The notes beneath the pieces are model-generated. The model did no database searches and was not told the origin of the DNA. It saw only the letters and a program-made list of their open reading frames with translations. The translations under genes and the position numbers were made by a program. Positions 1 to 9,869 of a DNA stretch of 64,000 bases are shown here, piece by piece. Source of the stretch: Chytridium lagenaria (lineage: Eukaryota > Chytridiomycota > Chytridiomycetes > Chytridiales > Chytridiaceae); NCBI GenBank assembly GCA_025449115.1, contig JAHLKC010000011.1:372001-436000 (forward strand), read 5' to 3'. Within the stretch, counting starts at the first letter, position 1; every line of letters begins with the position of its first letter.

Positions 1-966
1 CGGATGGTGATCGTATTTCAAAACTTAAAGCTGCATTAAGCACTTGGTTGTATGAAAGACCTCGGCCTTCTTCACTACTACTTGGGTATCACCATTACTC
101 GCACGGCATCCACTTTGTCTCTTTCTCAACAATACTATATTGATACTCTCCTCACCCGCTTCAATCTCACATCTGGCAACCCTGTCTCTACCCCTCTTCC
201 TCCTGGTACTCGTCTCTCGGCCACCGACTCACCATCTACTTCAACCGATATGCGACAAATGTCTACTACTCCTTACCGCGAACTTGTCGGGAGCTTACTC
301 TACCTTTCCGTTGCCACCCGACCTGACATTTCTTCCGCGGTTGGCCAGCTCTGTCGGTTCATGGCTAATCCGGGTCCCAAGCACTGGCGTGCTGCAAAGC
401 ATGTCCTGCTTTATTTAAAAGGTACTAAACATCTTGCCCTTACGTATACACGGTCTGGATCCTCTGCTCTCCAACAATTTCATACGTCCTCCTCACCTCT
501 TGTTGGACTTACCGATGCGGACTGGGCTGGATCCGACAATCGTCGCTCGACCACTGGTTATGTTGCAATGATGTATGGTGGCGCTGTCTCATGGAAAAGT
601 CAACTGCAACCCACTGTTGCTTTGTCGACTTTGGGAGGCGGAATACATGAGTCTCTCGAAGGGTGCACAGGACATCATTGGCTCCGATCTCTTCTTGCCT
701 CCCTGGGTGACGACGTTTCACACCCAACTACACTCTTTGGTGATAATCAGGGTGCCATCGCTGTTACAAAGCACTCCTCCAATACTGACCGCTCTAAACA
801 CATCGACATTCGCCATCATTTTATTCGCGAACGTGTTGCTACCAAGGAGATCGCGGTTACCTATCTACCTACCAAGGAAATGATTGCCGACATCTTCACC
901 AAATCTCTTCCTTCTCCTCACTTCACCCACCTTCGTTATGAACTTGGTTTATCCGCCCAGCATTGA
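1..966 (+). pseudogene. Ty1/copia retrotransposon Pol remnant (RT C-terminus and RNase H)
   Basis: This is the 3' part of a copia-type polyprotein, entering from outside the window. The longest open frame (52-966) starts at the MKDLG block of reverse transcriptase with the following YYLGI motif, continues through the connection region, and reaches RNase H with DADWAGS near residue 155 and the HIDIRHHFIRE block near residue 251. Coding upstream of 48 lies in another frame, so there is a one-base break before MKDLG. Around 632-676 the RNase H segment that should carry the AEYMSLS core is read in a neighbouring frame, flanked by two compensating one-base shifts; the displayed frame therefore lacks that catalytic region. 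Copia integrase and protease are not in the window. The element is clearly non-autonomous as assembled; some breaks may be sequencing indels, since host genes here show the same defect. Confidence 0.9.
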
Positions 967-971
967 TTCCT

Positions 972-987
972 GTGGGATATGGGGGGG
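972..987 (+). other. Putative polypurine tract of the copia element
   Basis: A purine-rich run (GTGGGATAT then seven G) lies between the Pol stop codon and a TGTTGACA sequence. This is where copia elements place the plus-strand primer, directly before the 3' LTR. Position and composition support it; nothing else does. Confidence 0.55.
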
Positions 988-1208
988 TGTTGACATATAT
1001 ACCACAGTCATCACGTGACTTTCTGTTCATGTATAAATACTCTATATGTGTCACTACAATATATTATTACGTTCTCTTTCACGCCTCTGTTGTGCATGCT
1101 GCATAGCGCAGGTCAAGCACAATGTCTTGGGTCCTGGAATTATGGAGCTATGAGCCAGTATAGTGTTTTACGTGTTTTATTAAAGCTTCATGTATAAGAC
1201 ATGCAGAC
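988..1208 (+). repeat. Putative 3' LTR of the copia element
   Basis: The LTR would start at TGTTGACATATA, a typical copia LTR opening, right after the polypurine tract. A TATAAATA box is seen near 1031. The end is not certain: CA at 1207-1208 is the best candidate, giving about 220 bases. The 5' LTR is outside the window, so the boundaries cannot be compared. Confidence 0.5.
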
Positions 1209-2008
1209 AACGTTGACGGATTCAAGGTTTAACTTGATGAATCACAGTATTTTGGCTGACTCAGCTATCCCTGTCTCTGGAGCATTGACTAATAGGATTA
1301 TGACGCCTCTTTAGAAAAGAGATCTAGAACAGGTTTATCTGTGAGTTTAATACGTGCTGGGATGTTTGGTGACAAATGCAATGTGGCGTTGATGTGTCCA
1401 CAAACCTCCAAGCGCGCATCTACATGGTGATGACGTACCTTTTGGTGCCATCTTTTGCATTGTCCCAGGTCTTCTCCAGTACACATACACGTGCTTCCCT
1501 GGCCCTCAGGTGAGTATTGAAGAGTCTTACCATAAGGTGCCTGCTTCAGATCCCTGGACACTCTGCGTAAGCTCCATGTCGTTGGGTGATTGGCTGCCAA
1601 AAGGCCACTTTCAATGAGCACGCATTGACTCATGGCCGTTGAGCTGGAGTGAAATGTGCTTTGCAGTGTCATCGTTGCTTTAGGTTCTAATCTAAACATT
1701 GGGAGTACTTAGATTACGCTCTTACCACCGCAACAAATGATGGAATGGTCACAAACGGTTGCGAACATTTACTAGAAGAAAACTCTGATTAAGTCTTCCT
1801 ATCTTTGTTGTGCTTGACCCTTCCTTTATAATCCCCATACCTTCAGTTCATTACGGCTGATCAAGATTGAGCTCCTCTTACTTCATGCTGTACTCAGATA
1901 TTGTTTATTTCTGTCCTGCTCGCTAAACCTTATTTTATGTGTATAAAGCTTTTTGGTACCACTAGACACTAGACGGTACCACTTTGTAATAACCAGTACT
2001 TAGTCAGG

Positions 2009-2069
2009 TACTTACTTACTTACATGCTTACTTACTTACCTACTTACTGACTGACTTACGTACTTACTA
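2009..2069. repeat. Degenerate CTTA/CTGA tetranucleotide repeat
   Basis: About fifteen tetranucleotide units, mostly CTTA with ACAT, CTGA and CGTA interruptions. Simple-sequence repeat in intergenic DNA. Confidence 0.9.
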
Positions 2070-2634
2070 CATATTTGCTCCTTGTCTGATACAGGTACAG
2101 TATGTGTATTCGTAATAGAACGTTAATGAATGCTTAATATAAGACAACGTGACCGTCTTAAATGGCTTTTTAAAATAAACAATTAATGCTGAAACCAAAT
2201 AAAATTAATAAATAACAACGTGTGATCGTCAAACAGATCACACATCACGCTTGCGTATGACAAACCCAACATGAATTAAATAAATGAATGGTGGCAACAA
2301 CTCCGACAATATCATAATGCCATCTGATTGGACAATTCAATTTAGTAAATGAATCTAACTCAGCTGACAGCTGACAGATCAATAAGTATTAAATAAATAA
2401 AACACACACAAGTGGTCTCGTGAGGAGTGTGAATCCCCCTCATTTTGCATTTATTATTATTATTTATGTAGCCGCCGCAACAGAGTCGGATCTATTAATT
2501 AATTTAAGCTTCTTTAAGGGGAAATAAATAAATAAGAATGTCTTTCTTGAGTTCAGTCAGTCATTCATTCAGGTCAGGCAGGCAGTCATCACCCTCACTC
2601 TGTGCCTAATTAACTATAATATTTACTTCCTGCT

Positions 2635-2696
2635 ATTTATTTATTTATCCATCCATCCATCCATCTATCCCCATCATCAATATCATCCATCCATCC
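2635..2696. repeat. ATTT and ATCC tetranucleotide repeats
   Basis: A short TTTA run followed by CCAT repeats, with a second CCAT run after a CAT-rich linker. It lies about 150 bases upstream of the zinc-knuckle gene start. Confidence 0.9.
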
Positions 2697-2847
2697 CCAA
2701 AATATCCCTTGGAAAAACCCATCCTTTCTTTTTTTGAAACAAAATTTATTTACTCACTTAAAAAAAAGGTGCTCACGTTGCCACTGCTACCTACTGCTAT
2801 AAAGATAAACCTTGATTGCACACTTGCCCCCTTCTTTTTTTGTTCCG

Positions 2848-4232
2848 ATGATAACAACTGGAACCACATACGGGACAACAGCATCTCCAACGAACAGCAG
2901 CAACAACTTCTTTGCAGAATCTCAACAGCATCAGCAGCAGCAGCAACAACAACAACATTACCAGTCTGACAGGACAACATCAGCAAAAACGGATTCACAG
3001 GAGCACCACCACCACCACCCATCCATCAAATCTCACGGAGCCTCCTCTCCACTCCTCTCCAACAAGTTTTCCGACCTTAGCCTCATCGATCGGAAACCAC
3101 TTATGGTTCATTCAAACAACCCCTGGGCCATGACAGGCACCGGACAACCCTTGAGTCTCTTGCCTCACAACGATTACTTGCAACGGAGCGATATCGACAA
3201 TGCCAAGTATGGTTTCCCGAGACCAGAGGTGGCTTCAAATGGAGCTCATTGGAATGGAGGAGACATGTCAGACTATTCAAATGATGCATCAAATTACCTT
3301 CGTTGAGACAGTGGGCGGCTCTTGCGCAAGAGGAGGACGCTATTGCGAGAGCGTTTCCATGGAAACGCTATCAATCTGACTCTCACCAAACCTTCGTCGA
3401 TGGCAAAGGTGAGAGATAGAAAGAGACTTCAAGTTTCGTCTTTGGTACAAGAACTCATCCCTTTTTTTTAAATCTCTTTTATAGCCTCTCCTGCTCGCCA
3501 ACCTTCTCCCCCTTCACCTACTGGGGTCTGACTCTGCACCCGCTCCCGGCAGCACTTCCCCCACATCTCGCAGCAGTTTCTCCAACTGTCCTCCTCAAGG
3601 ATACGTCTGCAAGCTCTGGTGAGTTTCCACAAAAGAGACTCGAATTAAAAAAAACAACGCCCAAACTGACAACCCCCTCCCCAAAAACAGCTTTGTCGAA
3701 GGCCACTGGCTCAAAAACTGCACCTCTACCGCGAAAAGCGGAGAGACACATCCCAGCCTGTGCCATCAACCCGTATACTGGTCGCCAATTCCTTCTCAGC
3801 AATGGTGGGGAGGCCAAATACCTTCAAAACAGCTCCTTCATCGAACCCCCATCCCCAACCATCAACCACATGAACAACCACCACATGAACCACATGAACA
3901 CCCAAAATTACCGTTCAAATATCGTGAGAAAGACGGATATCAGGGCTGGTGATATTCGATCGTCTGCACCCCCTGACGGGTATATTTGCAGAAAATGTAA
4001 CGTTCCTGGACATTGGTGTGTATTTGATTATTTCATCATCATTTTTCTCCTCGTTTAAACAATCAAACTAAACTCTCGAAACCTTTTTTTTAATAGGATC
4101 CAACAATGCGGCAACATGAAGCAATCCACTCCCATGCCTCCCGACACCTACCTCTGCAAAATCTGCACTGTTCCCGGTCACTGGATCTGGTCATGCCCAA
4201 GGCGAAGGTATCTGCCCGCACAAGTTATGTGA
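2848..4232 (+). CDS. Protein with three GHW-type zinc knuckles
   Basis: The start at 2848 (MITTG) opens a Ser/Thr/Asn-rich N-terminus with poly-Gln and poly-His runs. Three zinc knuckles of pattern Y-x-C-x2-C-x3-G-H-W-x3-C follow, near 3597-3720, 3978-4110 and 4160-4195, each preceded by a Pro-Pro or Met-Pro-Pro turn. This spacing resembles the knuckle of Mpe1/RBBP6 polyadenylation factors, but no DWNN or RING domain is visible, so RNA or nucleic-acid binding is inferred only from the knuckle. Clear introns are 3408-3484, 3619-3690 and 4016-4096; the last two interrupt knuckles one and two. Apparent one-base frame breaks occur near 3304, 3525 (GGGG) and 3720. The protein ends with a short basic tail at the TGA of 4230-4232. 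Confidence 0.7.
3319..3369. repeat. Two perfect palindromes (14 and 20 bases)
   Basis: CTCTTGCGCAAGAG at 3319-3332 and AGCGTTTCCATGGAAACGCT at 3350-3369 are each perfectly self-complementary. They lie within the coding part of the zinc-knuckle gene, 17 bases apart. Confidence 0.9.
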
Positions 4233-4843
4233 ATACTCGTCCGCCCAAACCTACAAAACAAACCGAAACATCAGAATTTTCCTTTCAAATCTCGTTTTTG
4301 GAGAAGAACAAAGAAAAAGAGTCTTTTTGTGGCCCTATATTTACGTTTCTTGTGTTTAAGTCTTTCCCACCATCACACCCTCACCACTCACACTCTCTTC
4401 GTACGCATTCTATTTTAAGCTTTTTAGTGTTTCCTTATTTTGGTTTTATTTTGCACGTCCCCACTCTCCCTCCCCCCAGCAACACAGTCTATTCAGTGCG
4501 ATCTCCTATTTTCTCCTCTCTCGACCAACGATGGTTCATTGGACCGCCTGTTCGTTCGTACACACTGTGACCCCTAGTTTAATCCCCCTTGTTTATATAT
4601 TCACTCCCCCCAAAAAATAACAACAGCAGCAATCCCCCACTCCACATTCCGTTTTTTTTATATGTTTGGTTGATGAAGTGTCATCAGTGAGAGTGCTTTT
4701 CAGTATTTTTTAAAGAAAAATGAACATTTTCACGTTTTGTTTGTTTTGTTGTAATTGGGAAATAAAAAAACCAAGCAAGGCTTCTATGAAAAATAACTAT
4801 TTCCAAAATATAAATGTACTTTATACGCAGTGCAACGAAATAT
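4233..4843. other. Intergenic, between convergent gene ends
   Basis: Presumed 3' untranslated and terminator DNA of the zinc-knuckle gene and Cfd1, which point toward each other. T-rich and A-rich; no further gene seen. A long open frame starting at 4106 here only overlaps the last exon in a different frame. Confidence 0.6.
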
Positions 4844-5985
4844 TTATGCAGTTGAAGGGGTTCCAGATACTTCAGGCTTCACGTTCTTTTCAGGTTTAGC
4901 TGTCTCTTCCGATTTAGCTGTCTCTTCAGGTTTTATACTTTCTTCAGGCTTTACCGACACATCCGTCGTCGAATGACACGCCGCATCAATCTCATCCGCG
5001 ATACCCCGAAACAACGTTGACAATGCTGATTTCTCAAAATTGGCGATAAACCCGCCTTCCGAGCTTTCAATGAGGTTGACGAGTGTAGGATCGATAGGAA
5101 CGCAGCGAGGAACGGGAGGTCATGCTCCTTTGCGAGGGCTTCACCACCACCTTTGGAAAAGAGGTTGGTGCATTCCTATCAAAAAAGGATTTCGTGAGTT
5201 TGTATTAATATAGTGGGGAAAAGAAAGAAAAAAAGAACAAAAGTATAGTACCTCGCAGTGGGGACACACGTAACCGCTCATGTTCTCGATCACGCCGAGA
5301 ATGGGGATACCGACTTTTTTGCAGAAGCTTAATTCTTTTCGTACGTCCAGTACGGATATTGCCTGATCAAGACCGGTAAAATAAGTATGGAAAGACGTAG
5401 TTGATGGAGAAATATAAAATAGGGATCATGATGATTTTACCTGCGGTGTTGTCACAAGCACGGCTCCGTCCGGGTTATACTCTTTCAGATACTCCACCAA
5501 CGAAATATGCTCATCACTCGTCCCAGGCGGTGTATCCACAATCAAATAATCAAGCTCCCCCCAAACCACATCCTCGATAAACTGTTTAATCATCGCTTTC
5601 AATGCAAAAAAAAGGGGGTAAGTCAGCCTCTTAGAAACCGCAAGTCTATTTCTCGCCTTACCGGTCTTCTTTGGTCCCCTCCAAATCACCGCATCATCCT
5701 TCCCCTTCAACAGAAACCCAATCGACATACAACTCAACGATCCACTCTCATCCGCCCACACAGGGATCCACCAGAACTCCCTTGATGCACTTGCTTCTCC
5801 TGAATCCCGAGCATCCGTGGCATCGAGGGACCTGTGAGGTCCACGTCAAGGATACCGACACGTTTAGCGCCTTGACGCCATAGGGAGAGAGCGAGCTCCG
5901 TTGTAACGGTGGATTTGCCGACCCCGCCTTTGCCTGAGAGGACGAGAATGATGTGTTTTACGTTTGCGAGGCCAGAGGTGGACAT
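4844..5985 (-). CDS. CFD1: Cfd1/NUBP2, cytosolic Fe-S cluster scaffold ATPase
   Basis: The protein starts [11 protein letters not shown] and goes straight into the deviant Walker A motif GKGGVGKST, without the N-terminal four-cysteine ferredoxin-like segment of Nbp35, which identifies Cfd1. [27 protein letters not shown], the Walker B region [10 protein letters not shown] and the C-terminal CPHC cluster-binding motif all follow in family order. Cfd1 pairs with Nbp35 to assemble 4Fe-4S clusters for cytosolic and nuclear proteins. Five exons: 5663-5985 (to 5662), 5441-5595, 5252-5362, 4844-5175, with introns of 66, 78 and 76 bases. One-base breaks lie near 5769 (in GSSG-WIPVW) and near 5106 (before VPIDPTLV). 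The C-terminus carries an extra tail of KPEE-like repeats (about 4860-4965) that I do not know from other Cfd1 proteins. Confidence 0.92.
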
Positions 5986-6722
5986 TTGTGGTGTTTGGGA
6001 GATTTGAAATGGAGGGGATGTTGTACGAAAGATCTCGATAAAAACATTGCATGCGACATTTCTTTTTCCATTTACTTTTTTTTTCTTCCAAAATCCAACC
6101 TCATCTCCAGACGGGCATCAGGCATCAATCCGTGTAGGCAGGCATTCATAGTCTCCACGCATTGATCCTGCTAAATCCACACCATCCTCCCCATTCATGT
6201 TTACCTCCCCCATTCTACATTCTCTCCTCCCCTTAATATCCATATTTTGGCTATGATGAGATTATAATGAAGAACCGCTGCACCAACTCTGTCTATCAAA
6301 ATGGCTTTGGCTTGAGATTTACGGATGAATGTCGAGAACTTCATTTCTGAGCCTTTATCCCCTTCTCCAGCACTGGGTTAAGTTACTCTGGGGATATGTC
6401 AGATTATGGAACATAGGAAATAAAAAGATATCATTGTTATGACGAAATCAATGCTTTACCTTGCTTTTAAAAAAAAATGAAACGGTTGAATTACAAACCT
6501 CTCAAGATCTAGCGAATACACTCGAATTGTGTTTCATCTACCAACTCCAACGTGAAGCTCATAATTCAGAAATATAAATAGGGTGGTATATACAATAAAG
6601 ACTTAACCTCAATAATATTTTGAAAAGGTGCAATTAAATAAATACATGTTTAAGATTACGACGAAATCACACCCTTCCTCATTGAGCAGCGTCCCAGATT
6701 CAATAAGCAGATCCTACGACCC
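5986..6722. other. Intergenic; Cfd1 promoter side
   Basis: Upstream DNA of Cfd1 and downstream DNA of DUF1275 copy 1. No conserved coding segment or structured RNA recognised on either strand. Confidence 0.5.
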
Positions 6723-7475
6723 TCATCCCCTCCAATACAGCACCTCCCCTTCGGCACTTGTCCACCCGCGCACCCCAAATTCCCCAACTTCAATCAACTT
6801 TGCAGCTTTTTGAATAAAAGGCGTCGACAAATACGCGACCCCAATCCCACCCGTCAATATACAAGGTACCCACATGGATTGCATATGCAAACTCCCATAC
6901 GACACCTGCCCAAGCAAGCCCCCAACCATGAACCCCACTAAAATCGGTACATGAACCTTCAACCTCCACAACTCGGCTTTACTATCCAATCTACAAGCCT
7001 GTCCCAATATATTCCCTATATCCGTGCATATCCCCGTCATATGCGTTGTCCTTACAATCGCCCCAGAATAACTCGTCGCCAACGCATTCTGCAACCCACA
7101 CGCAAAAGCCGCACACCATTCCCCGACAACCCATCCACGATGTAGCGTCACCATCGACATGAACAGCATAAAGGATTCAAGCACCAGCGCCCATCCATAT
7201 GTGAGGCCGAGTTGAAATTTATGGTCCCCGACCATGTATCCTGCGACAAAGGAGCCGAGCATGAAACTGATGAGGATGGAGATGGAGATGCTGAGAGTTG
7301 GGATGTCGAGGGTGATGGTGTTGATGGCTATGGTGGAGAGGGTGCCGGTGACGTGGGATACGGTGATGGAGAAGACGCCGGCGAGGGTGACGACGTTGAT
7401 GTAGCCGGCGTTGGCGGAGAGGATGGAGGCGCCGATGACGATGGAGTAGAATTCTTCTTGTGCAAAGGTGTGCAT
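6723..7475 (-). CDS. DUF1275 (YoaK-like) membrane protein, copy 1
   Basis: An intact, intronless 250-residue frame starting at 7475 (MHTFAQEEF). It shows the DUF1275 pattern: GASILSANAGYINVV and the HVTGT block in the first part, then several hydrophobic helices, GEWCAAFACGLQNALATSY, TTHMTGICTDIG and a last helix with WVPCILTGGIG. Family members are small multi-pass membrane proteins found in bacteria and fungi; their transport role is not established. Compared with copy 2 downstream (8241-9346) it ends soon after the last helix and lacks the long soluble tail. Parts are nearly identical at DNA level to copy 2, indicating recent duplication or gene conversion. Confidence 0.85.
   Translation of the reverse strand: MHTFAQEEFYSIVIGASILSANAGYINVVTLAGVFSITVSHVTGTLSTIAINTITLDIPTLSISISILISFMLGSFVAGYMVGDHKFQLGLTYGWALVLESFMLFMSMVTLHRGWVVGEWCAAFACGLQNALATSYSGAIVRTTHMTGICTDIGNILGQACRLDSKAELWRLKVHVPILVGFMVGGLLGQVSYGSLHMQSMWVPCILTGGIGVAYLSTPFIQKAAKLIEVGEFGVRGWTSAEGEVLYWRG
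7033..7124. repeat. 92-base block shared with 8905-8996
   Basis: This stretch of DUF1275 copy 1 matches 8905-8996 in copy 2 with one mismatch (A versus G near 7082), including third codon positions, whereas flanking coding DNA differs clearly. Confidence 0.9.
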
Positions 7476-8240
7476 GGTTTTGTGGTCTTTCTGTAGGTTA
7501 CTGTTGGGTTGTGTTAGAGTGGGTTTGATGGGAAGGACTTTGACTGATGGGAATTACTTTGAAGCTCAATGTGCTTATGTTTTCTTTCTTACCAGTCAAA
7601 ACTTGAAGGAGTGGATGCTTAACAGCTGATAGCGCCTCTGGGTGGAGCCTCTAGCTCGCGATGAGGAGGAGTGATGATGTTTTTGTTTGTAGTGGTGCGC
7701 CGATGATCTCGTCTGAACCTTAGATGACTCTTCTTGGTCATCTGCAACCGAGCCAACCGAGCCAATCAGATTCCGACTCTTATGCCATAAAGTCTAATGA
7801 CGTCGTCAGTGACGTTATGGTATTTATTTCTTGGAAAGCCAAAAAAATATTTAAAAAAAAAACGTGTTTGTTCTCATACCACATGTTTAGCATAAAATAA
7901 GGCTAACTATTTGGAAAACGATAAAAAATATGAAAACGATGCCGGTGTCTCCATACCACAAGTAATAATGAGATAATATACAAGGGGATGACACGGGGGT
8001 AAACGCGCCTCGGCGGCAACCTCCTGCAAGCTAAAAGGCGAAACTATTCGCATTATAGTATTTCTCAAACGAAACCTTACAAAACTCAATCTCGTGCCGT
8101 TCAGCACAGTACCCAAATGTCATATCACGATGTAGAAAAAAATCAAAAATTAGATTGAAAACGTTTATGTTGGTTGTATTGAATCAAACATTAGAGAGAA
8201 AAGGTAGAAGAAATAATACATGCAATATGGACTGTTTCTC
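7476..8240. other. Intergenic between DUF1275 copies; promoter of copy 1
   Basis: Holds direct CCGAGCCAA repeats next to a CCAAT box (about 7746-7768) and TGACG half sites at 7798-7808 (TGACG-T-CGTCA) plus a third TGACG near 7810. These resemble CCAAT-factor and bZIP sites; function is inferred from sequence alone. No gene seen. Confidence 0.4.
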
Positions 8241-9346
8241 TCAAAAAAAAGTGGGGACAAATAATACAGAAAGGAAATCAAGACTTGGAGGAAGCAGCTC
8301 CTTTGATCGTGTTCCAGGATTGTAGAGCACCTCCACGCTCTGTCCAACACTCTCATCCCCACCAATAGAGTACCTAACTCCATTCTGAGACGGCCCATTC
8401 GCAAAACCCGAAATCTCCAATTTCTCCCTCAAAGCCACAGTCTGACGAATCCCAATCTCCTCAGGGCCCAGATCATCATAAAACTGCTTAATCTCCGCAT
8501 CCATGTCCCTGTTATGCACAGCAGCGAATCGGTCCACCACTAACGATCCATCAGGCCCGTACGTCACATCACCCTGTCCACCATTCTTCCGGGGGTCACC
8601 AATGAACCTAACCTCAACCTTTGGCTTCCCTCCATCGGCTTTACGTTTCTCGGCTATCTCCGCGACGGATTGCGCTGCCTTTTGGATAAAGGGAAGCGAC
8701 AGATAAGCTGCCCCAATGCCGCCCGACAAGATGCAAGGCAACCACATGGATTGGATGTGAAGACTCGCGTAAGACACTTGACCAAGTAACCCTCCAAACA
8801 TGAACGACAACAAAATCGGCACATGCACCTTCAACCTCCACAATTCGGCGCTACTATCCAATCTACAAGCTTGCCCCAAGATATTCCCAATGTCAGTACA
8901 AATACCCGTCATATGCGTTGTCCTTACAATCGCCCCAGAATAACTCGTCGCCAGCGCATTCTGCAACCCACACGCAAAAGCCGCACACCATTCCCCTACA
9001 ATCAACTCCCTACGAAGCGTCACCATCGACATGAACAACATAAAGGCTTCAAGAAGAAGCGCCCACCCATAGGTCAGACCAAGCTGGAATTTATGATCTC
9101 CAACCATGTACCCTGCGACGAACGCGCCAAACATGAAACTAAAGAGGATCGAGGTCACGACGGCGAGGTTGGTGATGTCCCCAGTGACCATGCTGATGGC
9201 AACTTTGAGACGTTGCCGGTGACGTGGGAGACGGTGACGGAGAAGACACCGGCGAGGGTGACGACGTTGATGTAGCCAGCATTGGCTGCGAGGATGGAGG
9301 CACCGATAACGATGGAGTAAAACTCCTTTTGAGCAAAGTTGTTCAT
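8241..9346 (-). CDS. DUF1275 (YoaK-like) membrane protein, copy 2
   Basis: Starts at 9346 (MNNFAQKEF), with the same ordered motifs as copy 1: GASILAANAGYINVV, HVTGNVS, GEWCAAFACGLQNALATSY, TTHMTGICTDIG, WLPCILSGGIG. A one-base break in an A run near 9203-9206 separates the first 50 residues from the rest. After the last membrane helix it continues about 130 residues into a hydrophilic tail, rich in charged residues and probably cytosolic, including VEVRFIGDPRK and YDDLGPEEIGIRQ; this tail is absent from copy 1. The two genes are in tandem on the same strand, separated by about 765 bases. Function of the family in fungi is unknown. Confidence 0.85.
8905..8996. repeat. 92-base block shared with 7033-7124
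   Basis: Second member of the near-identical block described for copy 1. Retained identity at silent positions points to gene conversion or a young duplication. Confidence 0.9.
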
Positions 9347-9869
9347 GGTGTAGCCTTTTTGCTTATGGATGGTAGGATTTCTATAATGGTGGTTTGAGGG
9401 GCGATGATGTTGTAGAGTTGAAATGGTGAGAGAGCGTTCTAAACTGCGTTTCTTCTCACCTGTCAAACTCAGAGTCGCGTCTAAGAACTTGAAAGAGTCT
9501 CTAGAGGACTCTCGGCTCCAGTAAAGTCCTTGAACTGATCTTTTATAGTAGCTCTATAGCCGGAGAAGATGCCAGCAATGCAATCACTTCCCTCAGATTA
9601 AAAGAAGTGAAGGCTCTTGTAGCAGAGAGTAGAGCTGGCGGAGAGGTTATCAAGAGATTTCCTGTTCAAAGATTAACATTGGAGATTTTCTATGCTCACC
9701 TATCACTCAACCTTCTTACTTTCCGTACATACTCTTATGTCCGTATCGGCACTCACCCCCATCGGCACCCCCCTCCGCACTTGCTCTGATGGACAATAAT
9801 AAATACATACATCATCAACTTCTATCCTTTTTGTAAATACTTCACGACAAACACTGAAGTCACTGAATA
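9347..9869. other. Intergenic, divergent promoters
   Basis: Lies between the starts of DUF1275 copy 2 (-) and the Mcp1-like gene (+). Nothing else recognised. Confidence 0.5.

Larger units (their letters stand above)
1209..2847. other. Intergenic region, no gene recognised
   Basis: AT-rich spacer between the copia remnant and the zinc-knuckle gene. It holds a CTTA-type microsatellite (2009-2069), an ATTT/ATCC microsatellite (2635-2696), repeated GGTACC-containing segments near 1955-1982 and a CAGCTGACAGCTGACA duplication near 2361. A 133-codon frame on the minus strand (1298-1699) resembles nothing I know. Confidence 0.6.

Noticed and set aside
1298..1699. 133-codon open frame on the minus strand
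   Set aside because: No recognisable motif, unusual composition and no intron or context support.
4106..4570. 154-codon open frame on the plus strand
   Set aside because: It only overlaps the last exon of the zinc-knuckle gene in another frame and then runs through AT-rich flank.
6723..9346. Bacterial origin of the intronless DUF1275 genes
   Set aside because: The family is known in fungi too, base composition matches neighbours, and there is no mobile element beside them. Phylogeny would be needed.
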